Part shown: piece after piece, positions 1 through 12,083 of the stretch | How positions within the stretch are numbered: the first letter of the stretch is position 1 | How the letters are laid out: each line of letters opens with the position of its first letter | NCBI GenBank assembly: GCA_008692225.1 | Contig: VICG01000011.1 | Coordinates: 2,096,501 to 2,160,500 of the forward strand | Direction of reading: 5' to 3' | Source of the DNA: Monilinia fructicola | Lineage: Eukaryota > Ascomycota > Leotiomycetes > Helotiales > Sclerotiniaceae | DNA: 64,000 bases | The notes under the pieces: generated by a model | The model's database searches: none | The model's input: the letters and a program-made list of their open reading frames with translations, nothing else | Told to the model about the DNA's origin: nothing | Made by a program: the position numbers and the translations under genes

Positions 1-826
1 CCCCACCCCCCAAACACCAAATCCCACGTAACCAACTTACCCATAAATACATAAACCTCCAAAACACCAAAAAAAAAACACCCCAAATCCCACCAACCAC
101 CCCCATAGCCTTACCACCATCCTTGGAACCTACCCATCACCAGATTCAGCGAGAAAATAATATAATACAACACAATGCAACACAATATATCATACATTCG
201 ACCCATAAGCTCAAGATATAAATCACACCTAGCTATCTAATTCCCTCTAGCGAATTCTCGAGCTTTCTCTGTTAGGGATGGGTTTCTGTGTTAGGGATGG
301 GTTTTGGCGTGTAAATAGCAAGAGGGGCAGGTATAAGCTGATTTTACATGCAGCGGAACGGAATGGAACGGAGAACGTGGGGGGTTCCTTGCGAAATGGA
401 GGGTGTTGTATTATATCGATGTAGAGACGCTGGTGTATTGGCAGAGAGGGGAGAGGGGCAGATTCGATATTGCGTTCTCCAATGACCTGGGCTTGATCTA
501 CGGTGGGACGAAAGCACGGCTGTGGGTAAGGAGTGGGTGCGGCGATGGAGATGAGTTGGGTAGGCGGTCGGTGTTTGAACGGGCTACTGTATCGTTGGGG
601 GGACTTTCCGCTTCCCTGTGATCGCGGTCTAAGGTTTCCTGGATGTGGTCTTGTGGATATCGGGGTTTGAGGGATGGTATGGAAGATGCTGGATCGGGTT
701 CGTGAATTCGTAATAGTAGGGGTATCGTCATTGTAAAAACAGTCAATTTCCAAATTCCACATGCCACATGCCAGATGCCAAATGCCAACATCCACCAAAC
801 CCATCCCAACACCAAAAGTCACAAAC
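1..826. other. gene-free flank, C/A-rich then mixed
   Basis: The first 240 bases are C- and A-rich low-complexity sequence. Between 247 and 822 both strands have open frames, but their translations are Pro/Ser-rich or Gly-rich with no recognisable domain and they overlap one another. I see no supportable gene. A short degenerate repeat of the type CATGCCA/AATGCCA lies around 759-790, just downstream of the stop of the neighbouring minus-strand gene. Confidence 0.5.
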
Positions 827-1949
827 TCAAGTCCTCCGAGCGCTTCTCCTCCGCCCGCTCAATATCTTCACGCTCTCCTTTCCATTAGAGAGGGCCCTCC
901 GACTCCGACTCTTGACTTGATGTTTCGCCGCCTCATCCGCAACATCTTCCGGCACCCCCGGTCCAATGCTCGTCCCGTGAATCCAATCCAAGAAACCCCA
1001 CGGGGCGTAATTGCCCCTGCCCCGACTCTCGCTATGCAGATCCTGACGCCGAGCGATGCCGCCGAGTATGATTCCGGAGATGCCGGCGTAGCCGGAAAAC
1101 GAGATGGTCTCCTCGAGGGTGACGATGGCGAGCGCCGAGGAGGTAGGTGAGGAGGTGCACGCGGAAACATACGGCGGGGAGATAGAGGGGGACGGAGCGG
1201 AAGAGGATGTAGGAAGCCGGGTGGTCGTAGTGGGCGACAAATGCATATGGCGACGTGACGGCGTGGAAATAAGCATGGTGGCCCCGGCTGAGGAAATTCG
1301 AGGACCGCGCGTGGAGAATGTAGCGGTGCGTGTAGTATTGTGTGACCTGCGGACATGGAATGCATCAGCCATGGGTGTTGGGCGTCATGTCCGGGTGGGG
1401 TGGGGTGGGAGTCCTAGGGCATTGCTCACCTCGCGCGCAAGGAGGCATTTGAAAATATCCTTGGCGATGGACCATGGCATTGGAAGGGTCGTGGTCACTC
1501 TCAGCGCATTTTTACCGCGCACGATGCTCGTCAGGAACATTTCGAGGCCCGCTTGGAAGCCGATTCCGAGTACGATGTTGAGTAAGCTAATTCCCACCAC
1601 CGCATACCATTTCGGAGTCTTTGCTTTCGAGACTTTGATTCCTCCCGTGCGAGTGGGGAGGGCTTTTTTTCCCCTGGCGTTTAAGTCCTACCGACAAGGT
1701 GGGTATGATGGAATCGAAGAGGAGAAATAATATCGATGGCATGATGAAGAATATTAGCCGGATTCCCAGGGTACCCACTACCTCGACCCTCAGAGGTGAC
1801 TGCGAGAGCACTAATGTCGACCATGTCATATAAAAGAAGAGAAAGTTTAGGGACGCGGAGTATGTTGATACTGATGGCATGAAAAAGTATCCCAAAGCTG
1901 GGAGGGAGAGAAGAGCATCCATGATCGAGACGGATCGATAGGTCGACAC
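827..1949 (-). CDS. sterol desaturase / fatty-acid hydroxylase superfamily protein, frame broken twice
   Basis: Predicted multi-pass ER membrane oxygenase of the sterol desaturase/fatty-acid hydroxylase (SUR2/ERG3-like) superfamily, about 335-345 aa. The N-terminal half has hydrophobic segments; the C-terminal half carries the family's His clusters, readable as HRYILH, GHHAYFH and HYDHP, which bind the di-iron centre. A phase-0 intron (complement 1347-1429, GTGAGC...CCGCAG) joins LAREV to TQYYTHR. The start may be 1949 or the internal Met at 1922. Two single-base excesses break the frame. One is in the seven-base homopolymer at 1664-1670, where the product should run RQGKK-ALPTRTGG. The other is near 1131, where TYLL should be followed by ALAIVTLEET. 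Both sides of each break are clearly family sequence, so the gene is recognisable. Substrate is not predictable. An assembly error or recent inactivation would explain it. Confidence 0.75.
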
Positions 1950-2639
1950 ACAGATAGAAATACGCGGGATCTTAGAGATGTGCAGAAGTTAGACAATTGT
2001 CTATAATATACTTCCGGATAGTGGGGAAGAGAAATAGGTATTTATTCAATTATGCCAACGAACGGCCCGATCCATAGGGTTACAGGTTGTCACAAAATCC
2101 CCCCAAACCCGACCCCTCGTGGTGACGATGTCATAATTCTGACGTCTCTTGATTTCGTGCCCACTTTTCCTTGCCATGTGCATTGTGGAGGAGGATAGGT
2201 CAGCCAGCTAGTCACTAGTACAGTATGCAATAATGCTAGTCCTCTCGCTACTGCATCAGGGGTCCCAAGTAATCTATACGACGCGCCGCTTGAATCATTT
2301 TGAAATGAACTTTAAGTATCTGCAATCAGTACAGGGGATCTGTATCATCAAAGCTCTTTTTTTCTTCAGCTTAGGTTCAGCTTGGACTCAAGTTGTTGAG
2401 AGTCGGGATATCTTTGTGATCTCTGTGGCCTTTCACGATTCATTTATAGTAAAACATGGTAATAGCAGGAGGAAAGAAGAGATTCAAAGATCCACCCCAA
2501 GAGCTGTGAATCGAAAGTTAAGGAGCAAGAGGAGGAAGAGGAGTAGGAGGAAGAGGAGGAAGAGGAAGAGAAGGAAGAGGAAAAGGAAGAGGAGTAAGGG
2601 TAAAAAGGAGTAAAAGAAATAAGGGGAATAAAAGGAATA

Positions 2640-3130
2640 AAAGAAGCAAGCGAATTAAAGTAAACATTTATAGATTTATTGATTTATTAGTGAGCCATTC
2701 GTAATTTATATAGAGTAGAGTTATTTTATTAGATTCTTAATAATTATTTAATATATAATTAATATATAATATAGTATAAAGTATATACTATTCTCTATAT
2801 ATAACTACTATTTTAATTACTCTTTATTCGTATTAGACTCGTATTTATTATATTATTAATATAAGATAATACTTATACTCTATAGTTTATAAATAAAGAG
2901 AATTTATTAATTAATTATTTAATATATTATTAATTCTCTTTATATTATATATTTATTATACTTAATACTCGTAACTTTCTTTATATTTATATATATCTAC
3001 TATATTATTTAATTATTATTTAATTATCTATTTATCTATTATTCATTACTCGAGTATTCATTATTCGTTACTTATTATTTATTATCTATCATCTATTATA
3101 ATTCATCATCCATTACTCGAGTATTACATC
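2640..3130. other. AT-rich island, possible RIP-degraded relic
   Basis: Almost pure A+T over nearly 500 bases, made of TTAT/AATA words with rare CTCGAG or CTCGTA islands. No open frame of note. In Pezizomycotina such islands are often repeats degraded by repeat-induced point mutation; that origin is inferred, as no element can be recognised. Confidence 0.45.
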
Positions 3131-3579
3131 TTTCTCCCCAAACCAATCAAAAGAATATTCTCAAAATGTTCTACAAGCAACCTTGGAAGCTTTTTATCAT
3201 CATCATCCCAACCTTGATATCGCATCTCTTTCCCGGCCGCCCTGTCGAGATTAATTTCAACGGACCCAGAAAAAAAAGGTACAAATCAATCAATCAATCA
3301 ATCAATTAATCCGTCCCTTCCTATAAGAGAAGAGTCCACTTAACCCAAGTAACCTCAACCCATCCATCCATCCATCCATCCATCCATCAATCAATCAATC
3401 ACACACATTCCCGAGGTCTTTTTGCTGTAAGAACTTGCATTTGGATGAACAGATTATCCATACTCTCTCTCTATTATATTATACTGTACTGTATTGTATC
3501 TCCTACATTTGCATTGCATGGCATGGCATTGCATTTTATAAGCAGAGTTTATAGATTATAGATGATTTGTACAGTACAT

Positions 3580-3646
3580 ACAATACATATAATAAATACA
3601 TACAATACATACAATACATACAATACATACAATACATACAATACAG
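3580..3646. repeat. 9-bp tandem repeat (ACATACAAT)n
   Basis: The unit ACATACAAT is repeated about seven times with little variation, directly visible in the sequence. Confidence 0.8.
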
Positions 3647-3924
3647 AGTATAGATCACAACCTTGAACTTCCAACTTATATTTTCAACTGATCAACTATC
3701 AACTTATTATCAATCAGTCAATCAGTTAATCAGTCAACCAATCAACCAGTCAATCATTCATTCATTCTATTCTTATAGCATTCTATAAATCTTTATTGAA
3801 TTTCTCAACGGGTCAATTCCCCCGCCCAAAGTCAGTTTATGCCCCTGAACCTAAACTATAGGGATTCTAATAATTCACTATAGTAGAATCGTTTAATCTT
3901 ATATCTTTTTAATACTTTTTAGAT

Positions 3925-4370
3925 TATTATTATTGTTATTATTATTAATTATTACTTTTATTATTTATTATTTATTATTTATTATTTATTATTTATTATT
4001 TATTATTTATTATTTATTATTTATTATTTATTATTTATTATTTTTATTATTTTTATTATTTATTATTTATTATTTATTATTTATTATTTATTATTTATTA
4101 TTTATTATTTATTATTTATTATTATTATTATTATTTATTATTTATTATTTATTATTTATTATTATTATTATTATTTATTATTTATTATTTATTATTTATT
4201 ATTTATTATTTATTATTATTATTTATTATTTATTATTTATTATTTATTATTTATTATTTATTATTTATTATTTATTATTATTATTATTTATTATTTATTA
4301 TTTATTATTTATTTATTTATTATTTATTTTATTATTTATTATTTATTATTTATTATTATTTATTATTTAT
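3925..4370. repeat. heptanucleotide satellite (TTATTTA)n
   Basis: About 440 bases of TTATTTA units interrupted by short runs of TTA. Because the period is 7, every reading frame cycles through the same heptapeptide and remains open, giving an artefactual reading frame of 182 codons. Confidence 0.9.
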
Positions 4371-4621
4371 CGAAATCAAAGATGGGATAATAATCTTTTT
4401 TCCTTCTTTTTCCTTCTTTTCTTTTCTTCTTCTTCTTTAGGCTTTAAACTTCGAGGAGAAAAGAAGAAAAGAGTTAGTTAAGAGTTCAAATGAATATTGT
4501 ATCATCATCACGTTAACACATCAATTGACTTGTTTCTTCTTCGTTTTATTTTTGATCTTGATGTTTCTTTACCTCTAAGAAATGGTTTCAATGTGTCAAC
4601 TTTCTTGACATTGCATATCTA

Positions 4622-4700
4622 TCGGGCATTGGGTATTTGGTGTTAGGTATTTGGTATTGGGTATTGGGTACTGGGTATTCGGTATTGGGTATTGGTTATT
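4622..4700. repeat. heptanucleotide repeat (GGTATTG)n
   Basis: Imperfect GGTATTG/GGTATTT units with period 7, about ten copies, next to two other heptamer arrays. Confidence 0.7.
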
Positions 4701-4736
4701 GGATCCAAAATCCTTCTAAACAGATCAACAACACTC

Positions 4737-4818
4737 ATTTACATACTACATACTACATACTACATACTACATACTACATACTACATACTACATACTACAT
4801 ACTACATACTACATACTA
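4737..4818. repeat. heptanucleotide repeat (TACTACA)n
   Basis: Near-perfect TACTACA units with period 7, about eleven copies. Confidence 0.85.
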
Positions 4819-4835
4819 CTACATACTACTCAGGT

Positions 4836-5080
4836 ATACATCCATCCATACATTCATTCATTCATTCATTCATTCATTCATCAATACCTATAGACATCTA
4901 TACATCTACTGTATACATTTATACAAAAATACATCCGTATATTCATTCATCCATTCATTCATTCATCCATACATCCATACACCCATACACCCATACACCC
5001 ACACACCCATACACCTCTACACCCATACACCCATCCACCCATCCATCCTCGATCCATCCATCCATACCTACCGGGTACTT
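4836..5080. repeat. mixed CATT/CATC/CATACAC microsatellites
   Basis: Consecutive arrays of CATT, CATC and CATACAC/CACCCATA units. Translated frames give only His/Ser/Ile/Thr repeats. Confidence 0.8.
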
Positions 5081-5328
5081 TACTATCTCCGATTCATCAA
5101 TCTCCTCTCTTTATTACCCAATCAATTAATCAACCATTTAATCAAAATCCCGAGGTCAATCAAGCCATCACCCATCAAGCCATCGACCCATTACGAAAAG
5201 GAAAAAAAAAAGTACCGGCATTATTCCAATTCCATATCAAAAACCACATTCTGCGCGAAACCGTGAAAAAACAAAATCAGATTCTTTGAAACATCCTTCA
5301 ATTGTTTGCCTCTCTCGCGGGTTTCAAG

Positions 5329-5428
5329 TGGTGTTCACAGTGGTGTCCAAAGTGGTGTCCAAGGTGGTGTCCAAGGTGGTGTCCAAGGTGGTGTCCAAGG
5401 TGTCCAAGGCGTCCAAGGTGGTTCACGG
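5329..5428. repeat. 12-bp minisatellite (AAGGTGGTGTCC)n
   Basis: About five 12-bp units AAGGTGGTGTCC, followed by shorter 9-bp derivatives AAGGTGTCC and AAGGCGTCC. The period is a multiple of three, so one frame reads Val-Val-Ser-Lys repeatedly. It lies immediately 5' of the alpha/beta-hydrolase gene, so it could be leader or promoter DNA. Confidence 0.8.
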
Positions 5429-5537
5429 GTGTTCCAAGTGGTCTCTATGGTCTAATGTGGTGTGCAGTGGTGTCAATGCTTGTATCAAAATCATCCTAAA
5501 CCTACCATTAATCCATTAATTATTTCATTTGTAGTAG

Positions 5538-8367
5538 GCGCGGTACATCCGATCCTTACACTGCCTACATTACAGAGCGCCATGGAGAATCCCCACCCAA
5601 TACCATATCGTTCACGACAAAAATTCCCGTCGAAAATCTATATCAGGTCCTTCGGCGCATTCCTCAAATCGTGTATCAATACAACCGGCATCACCAGAAG
5701 TCATCTCTTCTTTGATCACCTCGCTCTCAATCATATCTTCTCCTGCGAATGAACTTTTCGAGAATCATTCCTCGCCCGTGTCACCAACTACCGTGAACAC
5801 CTCCTTTAATCACCCAAATTCCCGCCCATCATATACCCGGACAAGTTCAGGTGGAAGTTTTGGCATAGATTACGGCGCATTTAGGCAACCTTCATTGCGC
5901 GAACTTATCGAGGAAGAATCTCTGGATGAACTGGCTGCGAGTCCTCCGGTCATAAAAACTGCGAAACCTCCATCCGGATTTTCACCCCTGACTGCACCAA
6001 AATCGCCAGCACCTGATTCTAGATCCAATTCACTCAAAAACTTTCTGCGCCGACCGGGCTCAAAGGGTTCACAAGGGTCAAAGGAAAAAGATGATTCGAG
6101 CACAATCGGTAGTTTGTCAATAGAGCCTGGTTACGCCCCAGCACCAAATTTGGAGAGAAAACGGTCAATGGATAGTTGGGACAAGAAGCAGGGGAGAAAT
6201 CAAAAAGCATTGATGTACATGAGCTCGAAAGAGAGACTGAGGGACAACGCATCGGAAAAGAAACGCTCAGGAGCAAGGAATTTCAAAGATCTTGGGCTTG
6301 ATCATCTCGCGATACCTGGTTGTGATCAACCAACTTTTATGGCAGAGACGCCTATCACCGAAGAACCCCCTGCACTAGGCAAACATACCATACTCACTCT
6401 CGACACTACTAACATCCCCCCAATTTCTCGTCATTGGTCTCCATCCCGGGCGAACAGTCCTGGCGGTATTGGATCTCGTAGATTTATCCCTACACGAGAT
6501 TCGTCCCTTCGAAAACCAGCGGCTCAGACGAAGAAGCGCGATTCAAAATTAGCGAGTCGACAAAGTGACATGGAGCGCGATAAAGAAAAGAATGCTATCC
6601 CTGAGCATGATGAAAGCTCAGGCCAGAGGCAGGAGAGCTCAACTGAAAATGGAGAATCCACGATTCCAAAGGCATCTACTGAGGGGTTCGAACTTCCTCC
6701 ACCTCCCCCCATACCTGCAACCTCGACCAGCAAGCAATCTGAGGAGACGACAAAGAATGATGATCGTTTGGACGTTGAGGATGATTCCGATTGTGCCCCT
6801 GCGCCTGTTATCACTCAACGAAGGCCACAGCTAAATGCAAGCCCTAGCAAATCCAAAAGATCATCTATTCAGAAAGGACCATCTGGAGGTGTTTCGCCTG
6901 ACTCCACAGATTTAAAAGTAACGGGAAGCAGTTCTCGACTGAAGCGTCTGTCTGGCCCTACAAGCCCAGCCATTTCAGAGAGTGATGCGTCGAAGAAGAA
7001 TGCCTCTCGACCTACCTCTCGAGTTGTCTCCCCCGAGCAACCCAGACCGGGCTCTGTATTTATGGATGCCCGCCCTAGCAGTGCGGATTCCATCGATGAC
7101 GCTGTTACAACTTATCTTGCTTCTCCACGCCTATCACAAAAGATCAGACATCCTCAAACTGGTCGAACCATTTCATTTTCGGAAGTAGGTGATCCAGAGG
7201 GCTCAGCGGTATTCTGCTGCGTCGGTATGGGTTTGACCAGGTATATTACCGCTTTTTACGACGAACTTGCCTTGGCGCTGAAGTTACGATTGATTACACC
7301 GGACAGACCAGGGGTTGGGCAAAGTGAGCCATATACTGATGGTACGGCGACCCCCCTCAGCTGGCCTGGTAAGCTTCTCTTCACTCTTTCATGATTTCGA
7401 AACTGACATGACATAGACGATGTATACGCAATTTGTCAAGCTCTGCGGGTAACCAAATTCTCTATACTTGCACATTCAGCAGGTGCAATATATGCCCTCG
7501 CGACGGCTTTACGTATGCCACAACATATTCGCGGTCGTATTCATCTTCTTGCTCCTTGGATTCCTCCTTCACAGTTGACAACATTTGGTACACAAAACGG
7601 TATCCCCTCCCGCAAATTCTATTCCGACGTCTCAACGTATCCTTCGAGCCCTTCCCACCACAATTCTCAAGGTTGCCAATTCCAGCTTCATGAGTGCTAC
7701 CAGTAGCTCAGTTACAAGTAGTCTCCCAAAGCAAAAGAGGAATAAACGCCGATCTACGAATCCCGCTCGAGATACTCCTACACCTAGTGGGAGGAATAAT
7801 GTGCTCACCCCAGGTCTAGACAAGGAGAATCAACCTTTTGATACATCCAAAAGACCAGAATCTACTCTTCCGGAATCAATGGAGCAAGCAGCAGGCGATC
7901 CAAATGATCCCAATCATGATGCTGCAATCCTAGCAGTCGCCGCAAGCACATTGGCTGATAAAGAAAGGCAAATGACCTACGATACACGTCTGACACATGC
8001 GATATGGGAATTGGCTACTCTCGGGGCAAACCCCGCCGTGGACTTGCTCGTGTGCCTCGAGAGACGACATACCATTGGGTTTCGGTATGTTGATATTACA
8101 CGTTCAACAGTGATTCATCATGGAAGTAAGGATACGCGAGTTCCTGTTGAAAACGTTCGATGGTTGGGGAAAACGATGAAGAGGTGTGAAGTCAGAGTAT
8201 TGGAAGGAGAGGGACATGGATTAATGGCTTCGGCTACAGTGATGGGTGGTGTGCTTATGGAAATCGCACGTGAATGGGAGGATTGGATTGAGATTACGGG
8301 ATCTACAAAGGGTGATGGATCAAAAAGGACTTTAAGGGAAAGGGCAAGCGTGGGTGCCTTTAGATAA
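5538..8367 (+). CDS. large protein with C-terminal alpha/beta-hydrolase domain (5' end incomplete)
   Basis: About 925 aa as delimited. The N-terminal ~500 residues are Ser/Pro-rich and probably disordered, with the phrase SNRVSIQPASPEVISSLITS near the start. The C-terminal third is an alpha/beta-hydrolase: VGDPEG...VFCCVGMGLTRY, then RPGVGQS, then the nucleophile region LAHSAGAIYALA, and a late GEGHGLM that supplies the likely catalytic His. An intron at 7369-7416 (GTAAGC...CATAG) splits the domain. No in-frame ATG precedes the conserved N-terminal part: the frame opens after a TAG at 5535-5537, an acceptor-like TTTGTAGTAG. The true start is therefore probably in an upstream exon. One surplus base around 7607-7612 breaks the frame; the product should pass from FGTQNGIP to ANSIPTSQRILRALP. 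Substrate is unknown. Confidence 0.75.
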
Positions 8368-8845
8368 AGGGGTTCTTGAGGCGGTATATTCATGATTGAT
8401 TTGGGTGAAAGGCGGGGCGGGGGGAAGGGGGGGGGATATCAAGCGAGGATCAAAGCTTGATGGCGCTTGGTATTTGCACGCACGCACGCACGCATATTTT
8501 CATTTGTTGGTTATCTTCTGGGAAGTGGAGTAAAACGGGATTTGATACGACGTGTACGATTACTATACCTATGTAATATGCCCTAGATACTTGGCTTAAT
8601 TCATAATAAGAATATAATAGATGATACCCTCATATTAACATACACCTCATCAATCCATTTCGCATGCGTCTAAGAATCGGGTATATAGATATAGATATAG
8701 ATATATATATATATATACCTAGTACGTACGCACGCACAATAAATATAACAAAGTTTATCATCGTCCATCCATCCACCGCCAGACGGACGGCTCAAAGCAT
8801 TTTTTATCGCCCTCCTGTACATACATACATACCTAGGTACATACA

Positions 8846-9152
8846 TCATCGACGATCCATCCATCCATCCATTCATTCATTCCATCTATTCATCCATCTA
8901 TTCATTTATTCATTCATTTATCCATCCATCTATTTATTCATTTATTTATTCATCTATTCATTTATCTATTTATTTATTCATTTATTCATTCATCTATCTA
9001 TTCATTCATCTATTTATTCATCTATTTATTCATTCATTTATTTATTCATTTATTTATTCATTTATCTATCCATCCATCTATTTATCTATTTATTCATTCA
9101 TTCATCCATTCATTCATTCATTCATTCATCTATCCATCCATCCATCTATCTT
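8846..9152. repeat. ATTC/ATCT/ATCC tetranucleotide array
   Basis: About 300 bases of interspersed ATTC, ATTT, ATCT and ATCC units. The period is four, so frames are open but encode only Ser/Ile/His/Tyr/Leu/Phe repeats. Confidence 0.85.
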
Positions 9153-9560
9153 GCTGATCTAATTATCTTTCTATGCGTCAGTTCTCTACCGAGTACTGTA
9201 GGGGGGGGAAGGGTGAGGGGGGGGTACGATGAAACCTGGCAACTGGTAGCGAGGATAAGGGGGAGGGGGAAGCGAAGGGGGAGAGGGGGGGGTTCTTTGA
9301 TTTGATTTGTTTTAATATATATATATATATATTGATTAATTAATTAATCGATTATATAAATGGCTGATATTTTATTATTAATATTTTTTACTACTATTTT
9401 TTTTTCTATATCTATATCTATATCTATATAATTAACCTTCCTAGCTTATACTCGAGTATACTCGAGCGGGAGTTTAAAAGCAGTACTTGGAATTATTTTA
9501 AGTTTACGCTCGAGTAAAAATATACAAAATCGTATATCTTTTAAATTCTTTTTTATATAT

Positions 9561-10410
9561 TAAGTCGCCTACCCTACTTCTCGCCACCCCCCCCATTTGG
9601 CCAACATTTCACATTAAAAACGGCCATTTTAACGTATTTATAACTCTACGAAAAATAAATATATATATTTTAAATTTTAACTAAAGCTTTATATATAATT
9701 ATTAATAAATTTTGAAAATCTTAAATTTTTGCAATTTTTTATATAAAAAGTTATAAAAGATTATAGAAAATCAAAATTCCAATTTTCGATTTGTATGTAA
9801 ATCTTATACAAAATTATAAAAATCTTTAAAAAAAAGTTATATCTATTTAATAAAAATCGTTAAAAATAATCTAAAAAAACTTAAAGAATCTAAAAGTTAA
9901 TTTCAATTGAATTTATTATCTTAATAGTATATTATTATTTATAATAAATGTTTAATGTAGATTCTTAGATTTCAACGATAAAATTTTAAGTAAAATTTTT
10001 TTAAATTTAATTTATTTAGTAATTTTAAATATTATATATATTTTCAAATAACTTATTTATTATATATTGATTAATAGATCTTATAAAAATTTACAGATTA
10101 TTTTTAACCATTTTTATTTAAAAATTATAAATATTTTTTTTATAGTTTTAATTTTGTATATAATTTCTATACAAATCTAAAACCGAAAATTCTAATTTTT
10201 TATAATCTTTTATTACTACTCTTTATAAGAAAAATCGTAAAAATTTAAGATTTTTAGAATTTATTAATAATTATATAGAAAAGCTTTAATAAAAATTGAA
10301 AATATATATATTTATTTTTCGTAAAGTTATAAATACGTTAAAATGGCTGTTTTTGGTGTGAAATACTGGCCAAATGGGGGGGGTGGCGAGAAGTAAGGTA
10401 GGTGGTTTAG
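9561..10410. mobile_element. AT-rich foldback (long inverted repeat) element, MITE-like
   Basis: Two arms of roughly 340 bases in inverted orientation (about 9561-9905 and 10075-10410). Reading inward from each end, both arms give CCTAC(C/T), then TACTTCTCGCCACCCCCC, ATTTGGCCA, ATTTCACA, GCCATTTTAACGTATTTA, and further AT-rich matches including GGTTAAAAATAATCT/CGTTAAAAATAATCT near the inner ends. Mismatches between the arms near the tips are nearly all C/T or G/A transitions, as expected from repeat-induced point mutation. There is no open frame inside. A TTTATATA word flanks both outer ends and could be a target-site duplication, but this is uncertain in AT-rich DNA. I interpret it as a non-autonomous foldback transposon relic. 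Confidence 0.75.
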
Positions 10411-12083
10411 TTTATATAAGCATGAGGGCTTTGATATTGATTGAGGGGTGGTGTGTGGATGTGAGCATGTGAGTGATTGCTTGTTTGGAATACGGTAGGT
10501 TGGTTGGTTACTGTGTGGATGAATGGATGAATGAGTTTGGTGGTCATGGGGTGGGAAGGGTAGTTTTGAACTTTTGACGGGGGGGGGGGTGGATTTGGGA
10601 GGTAAGGGAGGTAAGGGAGGGAAGGGTGGTAAGGGTGGTAAGGGTGGTAAGAGCGGCGGTGCGTTGGGAAGGGGAGGGAGGGTTATTGATTGATTTTGAT
10701 TGATTTTGATTGATCAATGAAGGGGCTGGCTGATTTGTAGATTAATGATGGGTTCCAAGGTTATTTGAGTATAATTATAATTAACTGGTACTATAAGTAC
10801 TGTACCTAGGTAGTGACTGATTACTGTAGTGATTGACTACTGTAGTGACTGACTACTATATTATAGAGTGAGTTATTGCATTTTGTTAATATAGTCAATG
10901 AATGAATAGATACTTATATAAATGAATACTCCATACATGAATAAATAAACAAATGGATGAATGAAGCTTTGAGGGATTACAAATACTTGAGCAAGTCGGT
11001 TTCATCATTCGTTGATTTGATAATTTCTACCGTTGATTCGTCTGGCGAGAGCTTGTTTGTCGCTACGATAAGGGATATCCATGTATCCTTATTACTTACT
11101 GTATTGTACAGAGTACAGTGTACATTGTACATTGTACACTGTACACTGTACCAAGTATGTTCCTGGGTAAGATGAGGACCTTGGAATAGCCTGGTGGTCT
11201 ACGGGTCCACGGGTACCTTTTGTCTCACTAAACGAGACTAGAAAGGGAGTCGAGTGAAGTGTGAAACCGCGAGGATCCATTACGGTTAACCTTGGTTTGA
11301 AAATTACAAATACTGAATGTGAATGGATGGATCGGTTGGATGGATGGATGGATTGAACAATACCTGGAACCATTAATAAATACATTGTTGATGAGGCAGA
11401 CACCCCTAATATCACATAATAGGTATAATACATTCATTCATTCATTCACCAGGAATCCAAATCGTGCATGCTTTGAGTTTTCGGTTCCAATATCTTTGGA
11501 GGAATTGATTGAAAGCCGTGGAGCTGGAGCATATCATCTGGTTATCTCTTTGGATTAGATCCTCTCGTGGATGGAGTAGGTGAGGTCTGGGTAATCTTGT
11601 TACATTGCTATTGACAGGCTGGAACGGGTGGGATTGAGGATTCATAGCTCCTTTTAATAATATACTGGATACGAGTTCTGGCACCTGCTGAGTTTATGCG
11701 AGGGGTTTGCTTTTCGCTTTAACAACACATAAACCTTTACGAACCTTCTCAAAGTCTGCGGGGCGATTGAGGAAGGAAAAAGCAAAGAGAGAAAGTAGAG
11801 AAAGAAAAAGAAGAGGGAGAAAGAAAGAGAGAGAGAGAGAGGAAGAGAGAGAGAAAGCTCCAACGTACCTACCATTGACGCGCGAATTGAAAGACCGCAC
11901 CGCACCGCACCGCACCGCATCGCATCGCATCGCAGCTGCAGTTGAAATGGGAAAGTATTACGAAGCTAGTACGTAGGGACTCTTCACACCATCAACATTT
12001 TTACGAGTATTCATCAACATCAACTGACATATAATTCTTAAAAATCAACAGGTCCTTATTATAAGGAGAAGAGAACACCCAAA

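Larger units (their letters stand above)
1950..5537. other. long intergenic region dominated by simple repeats
   Basis: No supportable gene. It holds a purine-rich GGAAGA tract (about 2515-2600), an AT-rich block (2640-3130) and many microsatellites listed separately. Open frames here, such as 3933-4481 and 4637-5266, are by-products of the repeats (peptides such as IIYYLLF repeated) and should not be annotated as genes. The 5' exon or exons of the hydrolase-domain gene starting before 5538 must lie somewhere in its last part, but I could not locate them. Confidence 0.6.
8368..12083. other. intergenic region with microsatellites and a foldback element
   Basis: No supportable gene apart from a possible leader exon of the glutaredoxin gene (11947-11969). 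It contains G-runs around 8413-8440 and 9199-9290, CGCA repeats (8479-8494), tetranucleotide arrays, the foldback element at 9561-10410, G-rich GGTAAG repeats (10598-10650), a TGATTGATTT array (10685-10715) and an ACCGC/ATCGC array (11894-11933). Confidence 0.6.

Noticed and set aside
247..822. 191-codon minus-strand frame near the left edge
   Set aside because: Pro/Arg/Ser-rich without domains, overlapped by frames on the other strand; looks like chance openness.
3933..4481. 182-codon frame encoding Ile/Tyr/Leu/Phe repeats
   Set aside because: It is produced entirely by the period-7 TTATTTA satellite; all frames are open for arithmetic reasons.
4637..5266. 209-codon His/Ser/Ile/Thr-rich frame
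   Set aside because: Made of tandem CATT/CATC/TACTACA repeats, overlapping another similar frame; no unique coding sequence.
8664..9305. 213-codon frame rich in Ile/His/Ser/Phe
   Set aside because: Repeat-derived from tetranucleotide arrays, ending in a G-rich tract.
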